In this document: in pieces, positions 1 through 8,129 of the stretch
Position numbering within the stretch: position 1 is the first letter of the stretch
Layout of the letters: each line of letters opens with the position of its first letter
Assembly (NCBI GenBank): GCA_963753225.1
Contig: CAVWBQ010000015.1
Coordinates: forward strand, 620,001 to 684,000
Reading direction: 5' to 3'
DNA length: 64,000 nucleotides
DNA from: Palsa-504 sp963753225
GTDB lineage: Bacteria > Actinomycetota > Actinomycetes > Streptosporangiales > Streptosporangiaceae
Notes under the pieces: model-generated
Told to the model about the DNA's origin: nothing
Database searches by the model: none
What the model saw: the letters and a program-made list of their open reading frames with translations, nothing else
Translations under genes and position numbers: made by a program

Positions 1-1355
1 ATCAGGTGCCTGGACTGGGCTTCGGCGAGAGCCGGAGTCCGCAGGCAGCTATCAGCCAGCCGCAAGATGCCCGGGATAGTGAGTGGGCGCGATCGCATCC
101 CATTCGGAACGTTCTGTTTTCCCCCTGCCGCAATACGGCGCAACAGCGGCCACTCGTCGGCAACCCTTCCCAGCGGAGTCATCCATGCATGATCCCTCGA
201 ACCATCCGCGGCGGAAATCGCGGCAATGCCCAGGATTGCTCCCGTCTCCTCATCTATAACATCAGAACCGTGATGCTCACTGGTGATACCGGGCATGTTT
301 CCAGTGAGCTGGCCGAGTTGGACTCGTCCGAGGCTGTCCGTAACGTGGTCGGCCAGGCGCGCCCAGACCGGGGGCTCGTCCCGGTGATCGGCAGCGGTGC
401 AGCGTATCCGGACGATCTGCGCGCCGGCCGGCTCAAACCGCAATACGGGTTCGTTGATGTCACGAATGGCAGGCCCCGCGATGCTCAGCCCGGCGACACC
501 GCAGCCCGAGGGCCCATCATCGGGGCGGGCAGGGCTCCAGAAGATGATTTCTGCGCGCTGTACGCCTAGTGCGGGTTTAGCCGGGAGGTCGAAGAAGATC
601 TGGCCCGCCGGTCGGACAGCGGCGTCTCGGGACGACGGCCGGAGGACCTTGGCTACCGCCTGCGCTGACGCAATCACGTAACGCCCGCAAACTAGGATTC
701 CCGGGCCGTGGCAATGACCGCCGGAGTCCCGCAGGCGGATGAGCCATGGTTCACCTGACACCCGCCGCCAGGCCGGGCACGGATAACCGGGGGTGGTGAT
801 CCACGCGACCGTTTCGGTTTCCTTGACGTTAACCAGCACCGGGGAATAATTTTCGGGCCGGAAATTCCGGCTGTGCCGTATCACCTCGCGGTAGAGCCAC
901 GAGGAGGCAATCATGGCCAGGGCGCCGGGCGTGTCTCGTAGGGCTTGCCTGAGCGGATGACAATCCAGCAGGCGGAATGTCTTATTGACCGCGTCAGCGA
1001 CCGGCCCGTGTTCATCGAAAAAAACTTCGCCGGCGTTCAGCGCCATTCGCAGTCGCATGCGTTCAGGGCGGGAGTGTTCCTGATTGTGCGCGCGAAGTCC
1101 GGCCGCGAGCCGACTGGGAAGTTCGTCTGAGAACCGGGTCTTTGGGATATCCGCCGGTGCCAAGATCAGCACTCCGTCGCCGCGGTCCTCGACGCGGCAA
1201 TCATCCCAGCTGATGCCGGTCTCACGGAAGGCACTCTGCAGCACTCCATAGAGCCTGTCGTGTACCGTCACGCGCTGTGAGTCTGTCCGGTCAAGGCCGC
1301 TAAACTTCTCCACGTCGACCACGAGAATGGTCCGGGGACTCGCCGGTTGCGCCAT
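1..1355 (-). CDS. Class III nucleotide cyclase-like protein with degenerate trypsin-like domain (partial, runs off left edge)
   Basis: An uninterrupted frame of at least 451 codons starts at an ATG at 1355 and is still open at base 1. Residues ~1-190 look like the class III adenylate/guanylate cyclase fold of actinobacteria: an ILVVDVE strand with the first metal-binding Asp, EDRGDGVLI with the second, and an N-x3-R pair (VNKTFRLLD) of the type used in catalysis. A following segment resembles trypsin-like proteases found in conflict-type multidomain proteins (GRYVIASAQAV, then an ETGAILGI strand), but the expected catalytic His of CAHVV is Gln here and no clear GxSG is seen, so it is probably inactive. 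The last visible residues (RPLTIPGILRLADSCLR) resemble a helical effector-associated domain. The 3' end is outside the window. The cyclase fold is fairly secure; the C-terminal assignments are inference. Confidence 0.72.
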   Translation of the reverse strand, partial: MAQPASPRTILVVDVEKFSGLDRTDSQRVTVHDRLYGVLQSAFRETGISWDDCRVEDRGDGVLILAPADIPKTRFSDELPSRLAAGLRAHNQEHSRPERMRLRMALNAGEVFFDEHGPVADAVNKTFRLLDCHPLRQALRDTPGALAMIASSWLYREVIRHSRNFRPENYSPVLVNVKETETVAWITTPGYPCPAWRRVSGEPWLIRLRDSGGHCHGPGILVCGRYVIASAQAVAKVLRPSSRDAAVRPAGQIFFDLPAKPALGVQRAEIIFWSPARPDDGPSGCGVAGLSIAGPAIRDINEPVLRFEPAGAQIVRIRCTAADHRDEPPVWARLADHVTDSLGRVQLGQLTGNMPGITSEHHGSDVIDEETGAILGIAAISAADGSRDHAWMTPLGRVADEWPLLRRIAAGGKQNVPNGMRSRPLTIPGILRLADSCLRTPALAEAQSRHL

Positions 1356-1594
1356 ATGACCTCGCGTCGTATGCACACGGGCAGCGCCTCGGCTGCCGAA
1401 CGATACGCCTATCCTGGAGCATGCCCAGGAACATTATTCAACTACCATGTCTTACCAGGACCTGTCCAAGCTGCGTCAAATGACGCACTAGCAGACTGCG
1501 CCGGGCGAGATAGGTCCAATTCATGCACACTCGCGAATCTCCTGCGCCGTCGCCAACCGGCCCGGCCGCGACCGGCCGGTGACGCAGTGTCGCG

Positions 1595-2530
1595 TCAGGC
1601 AGTGACCGGGGCTTCCGGGACGGCCGGCAGCCGGCCGGCCCGGGCGCGGCTGAGCACGTGCCTGCGGAACAGGTCGGTGGCGGGCAGCAGGCGACGTTCG
1701 GCGGACCAGGTCAGGAAGATCTCCCGGACCGCGCCCTGATCCAGGATCTCCAGGTAGGTCACCGGGCCCGGCACCGCCTCCGGCGACCCGGCCCGGGGCG
1801 CGGGCACGACGGCCACGCCCAGGCCGGCCGCGACGAAGCCGCGGACGTTGGACAGGTCGTCGCCCTCGAAGATCACGGTGGGCCGGAACCCGGCCTGCTG
1901 GCACAGCTCGTCGGTCTGCCGCCGCAGCGCCGAGGCCGCGCGCAGGCCGATGAACGGCTCGCCCGCCACCTCGGCCAGCCGAACCTGCCGCAGGCTGGCC
2001 AGCGGGTGGTCGCGCGGCAGGGCCAGGCGGAGGGGCTCGACCGCGATCAGCCGGGAGCGCGTCGCCTCGTCCGGCGCCCGCCGCGAACCGAGCTCGAGGT
2101 CGGCGTTCCCGCCGTCCAGGATCACGAAGTCCGGTTCGTCGCGCGACTGCGTGAGCCGGAACCGGACGCCCGGGTGCGCGGTGCGGAAGCTGCGGGCCAG
2201 GTCGGGGACGAGCCAGGTGCCCAGTGACTGCTGGAAGGCCAGCGCCACGGTGCCGGTGTCCGGGTCGATGAGCTGGCTGACGGCGGCGATTCCGTCGTCG
2301 AGGTGGTGCAGCATCGCGTCCAGGTGCGGCTTGAACACCGCCCCGGCGTGCGTCATCCGCAGCGTTCGGCCGGAGCGACGCAGCAGCGGCGTGCCGATCT
2401 GCGCTTCGAGCCGGGCCAGGGCGCGGGAGACGCCGGACTGGGTGACCGACTCCAGCTCGCTGACCTCGGTCACCGTCGTGCCGTCGGCCACCTGCTGGAA
2501 CCAGCGCAGCGCCTCGGTGTCCACATCCAT
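1595..2530 (-). CDS. LysR-family transcriptional regulator
   Basis: 311 residues, the usual LysR length. An N-terminal winged helix-turn-helix (residues ~7-66, with VTQSGVSRALARLE as recognition region) is followed by a type 2 periplasmic-binding-like effector domain (~95-300; TGTVALAFQQSLG opens it). It probably binds a small molecule and controls a nearby promoter; LysR proteins usually regulate a divergent neighbour, here the 65-residue protein starting at 2620, with about 90 bp between them. The Ala/Pro-rich tail (RLPAVPEAPVTA) is unremarkable. The effector is unknown. The ATG at 2530 is chosen because the HTH starts directly after it. Confidence 0.9.
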   Translation of the reverse strand: MDVDTEALRWFQQVADGTTVTEVSELESVTQSGVSRALARLEAQIGTPLLRRSGRTLRMTHAGAVFKPHLDAMLHHLDDGIAAVSQLIDPDTGTVALAFQQSLGTWLVPDLARSFRTAHPGVRFRLTQSRDEPDFVILDGGNADLELGSRRAPDEATRSRLIAVEPLRLALPRDHPLASLRQVRLAEVAGEPFIGLRAASALRRQTDELCQQAGFRPTVIFEGDDLSNVRGFVAAGLGVAVVPAPRAGSPEAVPGPVTYLEILDQGAVREIFLTWSAERRLLPATDLFRRHVLSRARAGRLPAVPEAPVTA

Positions 2531-2619
2531 GACTCTAGCTCATATTTCAGTTGCTAATAAGTCATTGGACGCATAGTTCCTGGCCGGGCAGACTTGTAGC
2601 GGAGGAAGGAAAGGAAACT

Positions 2620-2817
2620 ATGCCGACCATTACTACGATCCGAGGCCGGATCCGCGAGAGCCGCGAGGCGCACACCGCGCGGACCGCGCTCGAGCGCGAG
2701 CTGGCCAGCTACAACAGCCCGTCCGACCTGGACGACCTGCACGCGATCCTCGACCGGTACAGCGAGCAGGAGACCGCCCAGATCCGCCGCATCCTGGCTG
2801 TCCAGCAGATGGGCTGA
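2620..2817 (+). CDS. Small conserved-type protein, unknown function
   Basis: 65 residues from an ATG preceded by a purine-rich ribosome-binding site (GGAGGAAGGAAAGG). The protein is charged and predicted helical, with a periodic RIRESREAHTARTALEREL segment and a YNSPSDLDDLHAILDRY segment, and no signal peptide or membrane segment. It is divergent from the LysR gene and so may be its target. Small proteins of this look occur in actinomycetes, but I cannot name a function. Confidence 0.7.
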   Translation: MPTITTIRGRIRESREAHTARTALERELASYNSPSDLDDLHAILDRYSEQETAQIRRILAVQQMG

Positions 2818-2982
2818 GCGGGGCCTGTAAAAGGCAGCCGGGCCGGGCGGCCGCCGGATCGGCCACCGCATTTGCTGACACGGCTGCCCCAGGGAACGCT
2901 CGGGCCACAGACAGCTCCTTAAGGGGAACCACCGCCGCGCCGTTTCGGTCGGCACGGCGGCGGCAACCACGCGAGCGGAACG

Positions 2983-3285
2983 TCAGAACTCGTCCGGCGA
3001 GCTGATCGCCTCGGCCACGATGACCTCGGGCGGTTCTGGGGCGCCGCCGACCGACCCGATGAACGCCTGCAGGTCCGGGTTGGCCATGAACTCCTGGAAC
3101 TGCCCGACGCTCTCCCATTCGTCGACGATCAGGACGTACCCGTCGCCGATGCCGAACCGGTGGTGCAGCCCGCCGACGGCCCTGGACGCCTCGGAGATCT
3201 TCGCGAACTCGTCGGCCCGGTCCGCAAGGGCCTTCTGGAACTTGGCCGTGTCGCCCTTGAACTTTCCGATGACCAGCACACTCAT
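2983..3285 (-). CDS. Small antibiotic-biosynthesis-monooxygenase-like (dimeric alpha/beta barrel) protein
   Basis: 100 residues, starting MSVLVIGKFKGD after a strong GGGAGGGG site 7 bases before the ATG at 3285. The pattern beta strand - helix (FQKALADRADEFAKI) - HHRF - strand (GYVLIVDEWES) - helix (QFQEFMANPDLQAF) is that of the ABM/EthD dimeric ferredoxin-like fold. Members are cofactor-free oxygenases or stress proteins of unknown substrate. It lies upstream of, and in the same direction as nothing obvious; the next minus-strand gene is the alpha/beta hydrolase upstream, about 160 bp away. Function beyond the fold is not supported. Confidence 0.75.
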   Translation of the reverse strand: MSVLVIGKFKGDTAKFQKALADRADEFAKISEASRAVGGLHHRFGIGDGYVLIVDEWESVGQFQEFMANPDLQAFIGSVGGAPEPPEVIVAEAISSPDEF

Positions 3286-3445
3286 GTCGATACCCCTCCC
3301 TGGCGCCCGCGCCGGCGGCGCGGGCTGGTCGGCTGGGATACGTCGCCGGGACGGCCGCCGGATCACCCGTCATCCGGGTCGGGCCAGGGACGGCTGGCCG
3401 CGCCCAGGCCGATCAGCGCGACGGCACCGGGACCGCTCACGGTCG

Positions 3446-4504
3446 TCACGCCGCGCCGAGATGCTCCGTCAGCTCGGCCAGGAACCGCTCCGGCTGCTCC
3501 AGGTGCGGGCCGTGACCAGCGTCCTCGATCACCGCCTCGCGGTACCGGCCGCCGGCCACCGCGTAGCCGTTCAGCACGGTCCTGGTCTGCGCCACCATGG
3601 GCTGCGGGGGCCAGGTCTGATCGCCGGGCCAGCCGGGGATCGCGCCGAGCGAGCCCAGGTAGGCCAGGTCGTACAGGGAGGTGTCGGAGACGATGACGTC
3701 GTCGGCGCCGCGCACCCAGAGCACCGGCGGCTTGGGCTCCACCCCGGACAGGTCGGCGATCCTGAAGTGGGTGGGGGCCATGGTGTTGAGCACGCCGCGA
3801 TCGCCCGGCGCGAAGCCCGGCCAGGCGTCCACCGGCCGCGAGTCGCCCGGGTAGTGCCACTCTCCGGTCCGGGTGGACAGCATCGACTCCACGTAGATGT
3901 CTAGGTGCTCGGGCACGTGCGGCGGCTTGACGTAGTGCGCGAGCAGCACCTGCCGCGGCGACAGCGGGCTCTTGCCGGTCCGGTCCTTACCCGCCAGCCG
4001 CTCCACGAACTCGGGGTTGGCGGCGCCGCCGCCGGAGCCGGCGCCCCACGGGTCGCACAGGATGCCGTCCACGCCCCTGGTCCCGCCGAACCCGAACGGC
4101 GAGACCGGGTCCACCAGCGTCAGCGACGCGACCCGGTGCGAACCCGGACGGTCCACCAGGTACTGCAGCACCACCCCGCCGCCCATGCTCCAGCCGACCA
4201 GGTGCACCCCGTCCAGGCCGAGCGCCTCGACGGCGGCGGCCAGGTCGTCGGAGAAGTCGCGCACACCGCGGGTGGCGTCGATCGGCTCGTCATCGGTGTC
4301 GCCGAAGCCGCGCAGGTCGATGGCCAGCGGCTGGTACGCCTCGGGCAGCGCCAGCATCATCGGCTGCCAGAACAGCGAGGATGACACGTTGCCGTGCACG
4401 AAGAGCACCGCCGGACCGGTGCGTCCCGGTACCGAGAGCAGGTTGACGGTGAGGCGGCTGGTCGGCATCCGTTCGGCATTAATACCCGGCAGCAACGTGT
4501 CCAC
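3446..4504 (-). CDS. Alpha/beta hydrolase
   Basis: 352 residues, starting at a GTG with GGGAGGACA upstream. The oxyanion motif is FVHGNVSSS (~33-41), the nucleophile elbow GWSMGG carries the catalytic Ser, and a late GAGHGP-like segment (EDAGHGPHLEQPERF) carries the catalytic His; WVRGADDVIV supplies the acid region. A long cap insertion lies between the elbow and the acid. This is a cytoplasmic esterase/hydrolase of the epoxide hydrolase/lipase-like superfamily. No substrate can be inferred, and the neighbouring PPOX gene ends 24 bases upstream, so the two may be co-transcribed. Confidence 0.9.
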   Translation of the reverse strand: MDTLLPGINAERMPTSRLTVNLLSVPGRTGPAVLFVHGNVSSSLFWQPMMLALPEAYQPLAIDLRGFGDTDDEPIDATRGVRDFSDDLAAAVEALGLDGVHLVGWSMGGGVVLQYLVDRPGSHRVASLTLVDPVSPFGFGGTRGVDGILCDPWGAGSGGGAANPEFVERLAGKDRTGKSPLSPRQVLLAHYVKPPHVPEHLDIYVESMLSTRTGEWHYPGDSRPVDAWPGFAPGDRGVLNTMAPTHFRIADLSGVEPKPPVLWVRGADDVIVSDTSLYDLAYLGSLGAIPGWPGDQTWPPQPMVAQTRTVLNGYAVAGGRYREAVIEDAGHGPHLEQPERFLAELTEHLGAA

Positions 4505-4528
4505 TGTGTCCTCCCGGGGGTCAGGGTA

Positions 4529-5041
4529 CTAGGAGAACCGGTACCGGGTCTGACCGAAGCGGCCCTTGGCGAACGCCAGGACCTTAGCCGGCCGCACCTC
4601 GAACACCAGCGCCTCGCCCTCCCCGTCGCCGGGTTGCTCGAAGCGGCCGTCCCGGACCTGGAACTGCCACTGCCCATTCCACTTTCCTGCCCAGGCCTGC
4701 GCGAGCCGGGTGAGCAGGGCGTCGTCGGTCACCTGGACCGCGTCGCCCTCGGCTGCCACGTCGAGTCCCTCGTCCCAGCGGTGGCAGCCGGTCAGCAGCA
4801 GTACGTGCGGGTTGCCGCGCAGGTTGACGGCCTTCTGCTCGCCGGCGCCGGTACAGAAGTACAGCGCCCCGTCCAGCCACACGGCCACCAGCGGGGTGAG
4901 GTGAGGCCGGCCGTCGGCGCGGACCGTGCAGATCCAGGACAGCTGGGCGTCCTCGAGCGCCCGGCGGGTCTCGTCCCAGCCGGCCGCGGTCGCGCCGGGG
5001 TCGCTGAAACGCGTGTCGAGGGTGGTGTCCGGTGTGCTCAC
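4529..5041 (-). CDS. Pyridoxamine 5'-phosphate oxidase-family (PPOX) protein
   Basis: 170 residues. The split beta-barrel PPOX signature is visible: SWICTVRADGRPHLTPLVAVW, then ALYFCTGAGEQKAVNLRGNP, and a C-terminal GQTRYRF typical of actinobacterial F420- or FMN-binding members. The gene starts at a GTG that overlaps the stop of the SRPBCC gene by four bases (GTGA at 5038-5041), so the two are translationally coupled. It likely reduces or binds a flavin/deazaflavin-linked small molecule in the cytoplasm; the exact cofactor is not determined by the sequence. Confidence 0.88.
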   Translation of the reverse strand: MSTPDTTLDTRFSDPGATAAGWDETRRALEDAQLSWICTVRADGRPHLTPLVAVWLDGALYFCTGAGEQKAVNLRGNPHVLLLTGCHRWDEGLDVAAEGDAVQVTDDALLTRLAQAWAGKWNGQWQFQVRDGRFEQPGDGEGEALVFEVRPAKVLAFAKGRFGQTRYRFS

Positions 5042-5505
5042 TGGTGCTCCTTGAGCCCTGCCTTTAGCTGGGCGTCGAGGGCGTCGAGCTGGTCCGCGGT
5101 GCCCCGCTCCCGCCAGGCGGGCTGCTCCTGGCCGTCCAGGTACGCGCCCTGCTCGGTGAGGACCAGCCGGGTGCCGCCGTCCTGGCCCGGCGTGAACTCC
5201 ACGGTGGTGAGGGAGACCGTCCACAGATCGGTTTCTGTCGACAGCGTCGAGGTGTAGATGATCCGCTGCTCAGGGACGATATCCCGGTAGAGCGTCTCGA
5301 ACGTCATGGCCGGGCCGCCCTCCGGGCCACCGCGGGCCACCTCGCGGCCGCCGACCCGGAAGTCGAGCTCGTGCCCGAAACCGGGGCCCGGCGTGAACCA
5401 ACTGGCCTTCGCGGCCGGGTCGGCCCAGGCCGCGAAGACGCGGGCGGGCGGCACCGGATAGCTGCGCTCGAGGGTGAACGTGGCGTGCGTGACGATGCGG
5501 TCCAT
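5038..5505 (-). CDS. SRPBCC / AHSA1-like domain protein
   Basis: 155 residues from an ATG at 5505, only four bases after the ArsR stop. FTLERSYPVPPARVFAAWADP opens an activator-of-Hsp90-homologue (AHSA1/START-like) domain; FETLYRDIVPEQRIIY and TRLVLTEQGAYLD follow in the usual order. In actinobacteria this domain is very often paired with an ArsR regulator in a two-gene operon, exactly as here. The hydrophobic cavity suggests ligand binding; the ligand is unknown. Confidence 0.9.
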   Translation of the reverse strand: MDRIVTHATFTLERSYPVPPARVFAAWADPAAKASWFTPGPGFGHELDFRVGGREVARGGPEGGPAMTFETLYRDIVPEQRIIYTSTLSTETDLWTVSLTTVEFTPGQDGGTRLVLTEQGAYLDGQEQPAWRERGTADQLDALDAQLKAGLKEHQ

Positions 5506-5509
5506 TTTG

Positions 5510-5860
5510 TTAACTGCCCTTCTGGCTGTCGTCTGTGTCCTGCCCGGCCAGGTAGTCGCCGAGCCGGTCGAGCCTGGTTTCCCAGGTAGTGCGCTGCCCC
5601 GTGACCCAGGCCTCCGCCGCCCGCAGCGCGTCGGGCTCGATGCGGCAGGTCCGCACCCGGCCGGTCTTTTCGGACCTGACCAGGCCGCAGGCCTCGAGCA
5701 CCTGCAGGTGCTGCAGCACCGCGGGCAGCGACATGGCCAGCGGACGGGACAGCTCGCTAACCGACGCCGGGCCGAGGACGAGCCGCTCCACCATGCCGCG
5801 CCGGGTGGGATCGGCGAGCGCGTGGAACACCTGGTCCAGCGAAGGCGATTGGTTAGGCAC
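5510..5860 (-). CDS. ArsR-family transcriptional regulator
   Basis: 116 residues of winged-helix regulator: VFHALADPTRRGMVERL, then SVSELSRPLAMSLPAVLQHLQVLE (recognition helix) and a wing GLVRSEKTGRVRTC. No Cys metal-binding motif of the classic ArsR/SmtB type is seen, in line with the SRPBCC-paired subfamily. It starts at a GTG that lies only 7 bases downstream of a good -10 hexamer, so its mRNA may be leaderless. It probably represses its own operon (ArsR-SRPBCC-PPOX) through the palindrome just upstream. Confidence 0.92.
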   Translation of the reverse strand: MPNQSPSLDQVFHALADPTRRGMVERLVLGPASVSELSRPLAMSLPAVLQHLQVLEACGLVRSEKTGRVRTCRIEPDALRAAEAWVTGQRTTWETRLDRLGDYLAGQDTDDSQKGS

Positions 5861-5861
5861 T

Positions 5862-5895
5862 TACTTAAGTATATGGACCGGCGACTGATAGTCAA
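5862..5895 (-). promoter_or_regulatory. Promoter and candidate operator of the ArsR operon
   Basis: Read on the minus strand: TTGACT (5895-5890), 16-base spacer, TATACT (5873-5868), then 7 bases to the GTG at 5860. A perfect 10-bp palindrome TACTTAAGTA (5862-5871) overlaps the -10 box and fits an autoregulatory ArsR site. The geometry implies transcription starts at or next to the start codon. Confidence 0.6.
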
Positions 5896-5920
5896 GTGAA
5901 TGCTTAACTTTTAGCGATCG

Positions 5921-5976
5921 GGGCTAGTGAGTCAGGGCTAGTGAGTCAGGGCTAGTGAGTCAGGGCTAGTGAGTCA
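5921..5976. repeat. Four perfect 14-bp tandem repeats
   Basis: The unit GGGCTAGTGAGTCA is repeated four times without a mismatch. The last copy contains the TAG stop of the DUF202 gene on the minus strand, so the array lies just behind that gene and between two convergently placed control regions. It looks like replication-slippage product; no function is visible. Confidence 0.9.
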
Positions 5977-6241
5977 GGGCGACGACCAGGGCCACCACGG
6001 AGACGGCCACGATCGTCGCGGTGACCAGCCTGAGCCGGCCGGGGTGATGGTAGGCCATGCTGCCGAGCCGCCAGATCACCGGGGCGGTGGCGATGATGAG
6101 CAGCCCGGCGATGACATCCTTCCTCAGCGCCACGCCGCCGACGGCGGCGAACGAGAGCGCCGTCCTGGTCCAGGCCAGCGAGGTCCTGACGCGGGCCAGG
6201 CCCGGGTCGGCGTCGTCGCGGCCGGGCGGGCTGGTGGTCAT
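5966..6241 (-). CDS. DUF202 membrane protein
   Basis: 91 residues. The DUF202 signature RVRTSLAWTRTALSF is present after a short hydrophilic lead, followed by two to three hydrophobic segments (AAVGGVALRKDVIAGLLIIA; TATIVAVSVVALVVAL). A probable inner-membrane protein of unknown role; paired DUF202 genes are common in actinobacteria. It follows the second DUF202 gene by 10 bases in the same direction. Confidence 0.85.
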   Translation of the reverse strand: MTTSPPGRDDADPGLARVRTSLAWTRTALSFAAVGGVALRKDVIAGLLIIATAPVIWRLGSMAYHHPGRLRLVTATIVAVSVVALVVALTH

Positions 6242-6251
6242 CGGCGATCGC

Positions 6252-6626
6252 CTACCTGAGCGCCGAGACCAGCACCACGACGGCGGCGATGGCCGCGATC
6301 ACGGTGATGACCACGGCCAGCAGCCGCGGCATGACCGACGGGGGCAGCGGCTGGCCGTGCCGCAGCGCCCGCTGGCTCTTGCCCCATTCGCTGTAGGCGA
6401 CCACCGCCACCACGGCGCCGAACACGATCAGCGGCACGCCGAGCATGTGCCGGCCCCACGGGACGCCGGGGAACGGCGGCAGCAGCTGGACCACGCCGAG
6501 GCCGGCCACCACCAGCGCGAGCGCCGTGCGACTCCAGGCCAGGAACGTCCGCTCGTTGGCGAAGGTGAATCTCGGGTCGGGTTCGGTGCCGTCGTCGGCT
6601 GATCCCGGTGGCTCCGCGCTCGTCAC
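6252..6626 (-). CDS. DUF202 / YidH-like membrane protein
   Basis: 124 residues from a GTG with GGAGGTGCTG just upstream. FANERTFLAWSRTALAL is the family signature; three hydrophobic segments follow (LVVAGLGVVQLL; MLGVPLIVFGAVVAVVAY; LLAVVITVIAAIAAVVVLV). First gene of a two-gene DUF202 operon. No function is known for the family. Confidence 0.87.
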   Translation of the reverse strand: MTSAEPPGSADDGTEPDPRFTFANERTFLAWSRTALALVVAGLGVVQLLPPFPGVPWGRHMLGVPLIVFGAVVAVVAYSEWGKSQRALRHGQPLPPSVMPRLLAVVITVIAAIAAVVVLVSALR

Positions 6627-6747
6627 CCAGCACCTCCAAAGATCTCTAGAGAAATCTAGTCAAAAAGCGTTGGTGATCGGGGGGTGCCGCGCTCTTACAC
6701 ACGGGAGCCAGTTGGGGGGCGTCAGCAAGGGGAGCGCCGGGTACGGG

Positions 6748-7008
6748 TCACCAGGCATCAAAGACCCGGCGCTCCCGGCTGGCTCTGACTGGTGTGCCGT
6801 CGGCCCGCCCGCCGCAAGGGCGAGCCGACGGCTCGCACCTCATGTACCTAGCGGGCGGGCTAGGAAACACGGCGTCGCGGGGCCCCGCGACATGGAGCGT
6901 GGCCCCGGGCCGCCTGTATTCTCGCTCGACCGACAAGTCCTTATCCTCGCCGCGGATGCGGGCCAGGTTACGAAGCGCCGTCTCCCGGAAGACGACGGTC
7001 AGGCTCAC
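6748..7008 (-). pseudogene. RelE/ParE-type toxin, truncated and frameshifted
   Basis: The first ~25 residues (MSLTVVFRETALRNLARIRG EDKDL) are a typical RelE-family start, and the ATG overlaps the antitoxin stop by four bases as in intact pairs. After residue ~26 the frame turns into Arg/Pro-rich sequence with no relation to the RelE fold, and the expected hydrophobic core strands (GxxRxxY and the catalytic C-terminal strand) are missing. The toxin is therefore almost certainly dead, leaving a solitary antitoxin. Confidence 0.7.
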
Positions 7009-7262
7009 GACAAGGTTTCTGCATCGATCCGGTCAAGCGCGGCATCGAGTTCATCAAGGGTTATCCCGCCGCGGCCGGCGGCCTTGTCCGCTAGGTGCGC
7101 CGCCAGCGCGGCGCGATCCTCAAGATCCGCGAGGTCATCGATGTTGATCAGTGCGGCGACTGGCTTGCCGTGCTCGCTGATGGTGATAGGACGGTGGCTT
7201 TGCCGTGCCTCGGCGACGAGCTCACCCAGGTGCGTCTGAGCCGTAGTCAGCGGATAGGCCAT
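7005..7262 (-). CDS. Phd/YefM-family antitoxin
   Basis: 85 residues from the ATG at 7262. MAYPLTTAQTHLGELVAEAR followed by PITISEHGKPVAALINIDDL is the DNA-binding Phd/YefM fold; the acidic C-terminal helix region (DELDAALDRIDAETL) is the normal toxin-neutralising part. It would autoregulate its promoter. Its partner immediately downstream is broken. Confidence 0.88.
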   Translation of the reverse strand: MAYPLTTAQTHLGELVAEARQSHRPITISEHGKPVAALINIDDLADLEDRAALAAHLADKAAGRGGITLDELDAALDRIDAETLS

Positions 7263-7397
7263 GCTCGACGTTAACACCGTGCAGAGACCGTTGCGGGCAG
7301 CAATACGTATGACGCACCAGCGTGCCCCGCTAGTGCGCGTCAGTTATTAAATACGCGGGTTTGATCTCGGGTGCGAGCGGGCGGGGCAGTAGCCGCG

Positions 7398-7471
7398 GCG
7401 GCGGTACGGGGCGGCGGTACGGGGCGGCGGTTCTGGGTCGAAGTGCCGGTGGTCCGGTTCTAGCCGGACCA
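7398..7471. repeat. 13-bp GC repeat and an 8-bp hairpin in the gap before the glycosylase
   Basis: 7398-7436 holds three copies of a 13-bp unit (GCGGCGGTACGGG, last one diverged). 7450-7457 and 7464-7471 form a perfect hairpin TGGTCCGG/CCGGACCA with a 6-base loop, ~80 bases behind the glycosylase gene on the minus strand; it may be a terminator but has no T-run. The rest of 7263-7546 shows nothing recognisable. Confidence 0.4.
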
Positions 7472-7546
7472 ACGGCCCATCGACCCAGCGGTTAGCACAT
7501 CAGCGCGCCAGAAATCCCGAAGCGACGGGTTGTTTTAAGACGCGCG

Positions 7547-8098
7547 CTAGCACAGCGTCTCCCGCAACTTCCGCAACTCCTGCGCCAGCAAAGGTACTGA
7601 TGTATGAGCATTGAGGCCGCTGGGGTTGGGCAAGACCCAGAGCCGGGCGCCTGCGAGGAGATCGGGCTGCGGGCCGATGATGGCGCGGGGGCAGGCGAAG
7701 GCGGTGCGGTAGGCGGTGACACCGGCGACGGCGAGGACGCGGGGACGGCGGTCGGCGATCAGGGCGGCTAGGCGCTCGCCTCCGGCGCGGAGTTCGGCGG
7801 CGTCGAGCTCGGCGGCCTGGGCGGTGGCGCGGGCCACCAGGTTGGTGATGCCGAGGCCGTAGCCTGCGAGCAGGTCCTGCTCGGCCGGGTCCAGGCGGCG
7901 CGGGGTGAAGCCCGACAGGTGCAGGGCGGGCCAGAACCTGTTGCCAGGCCGGGCGAAGTGCCAGCCGGTCGCGGCCGAATACAGGCTGGGATTGATGCCG
8001 CAGAACAGCACGCGCAGCGGCTCCCCCGCACCAGGCAGCACGTCGGGGATGGTGCGGTTGCGGGCCCCCGCCAGGTCGGCGGGGCTAGGACGCGCCAC
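7547..8098 (-). CDS. mug: Mismatch-specific uracil-DNA glycosylase (Mug-like)
   Basis: 183 residues from a GTG at 8098. The Mug/TDG active-site motif GINPSLYSA (Asn activates the water) and the second motif NPSGLNAH are both intact. GNRFWPALHLSGF and the ITNLVARAT strand match the family in order. The enzyme removes uracil or thymine opposite G in DNA base-excision repair. It begins 32 bases after the molybdenum hydroxylase FAD subunit; that spacer has three copies of CCTAGGGC-type GC repeat, so co-transcription with the catabolic operon is positional rather than functional. Confidence 0.88.
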   Translation of the reverse strand: MARPSPADLAGARNRTIPDVLPGAGEPLRVLFCGINPSLYSAATGWHFARPGNRFWPALHLSGFTPRRLDPAEQDLLAGYGLGITNLVARATAQAAELDAAELRAGGERLAALIADRRPRVLAVAGVTAYRTAFACPRAIIGPQPDLLAGARLWVLPNPSGLNAHTSVPLLAQELRKLRETLC

Positions 8099-8129
8099 CC
8101 TAGGAGGCCCTGCCCTAGGAGGCCCCGCC

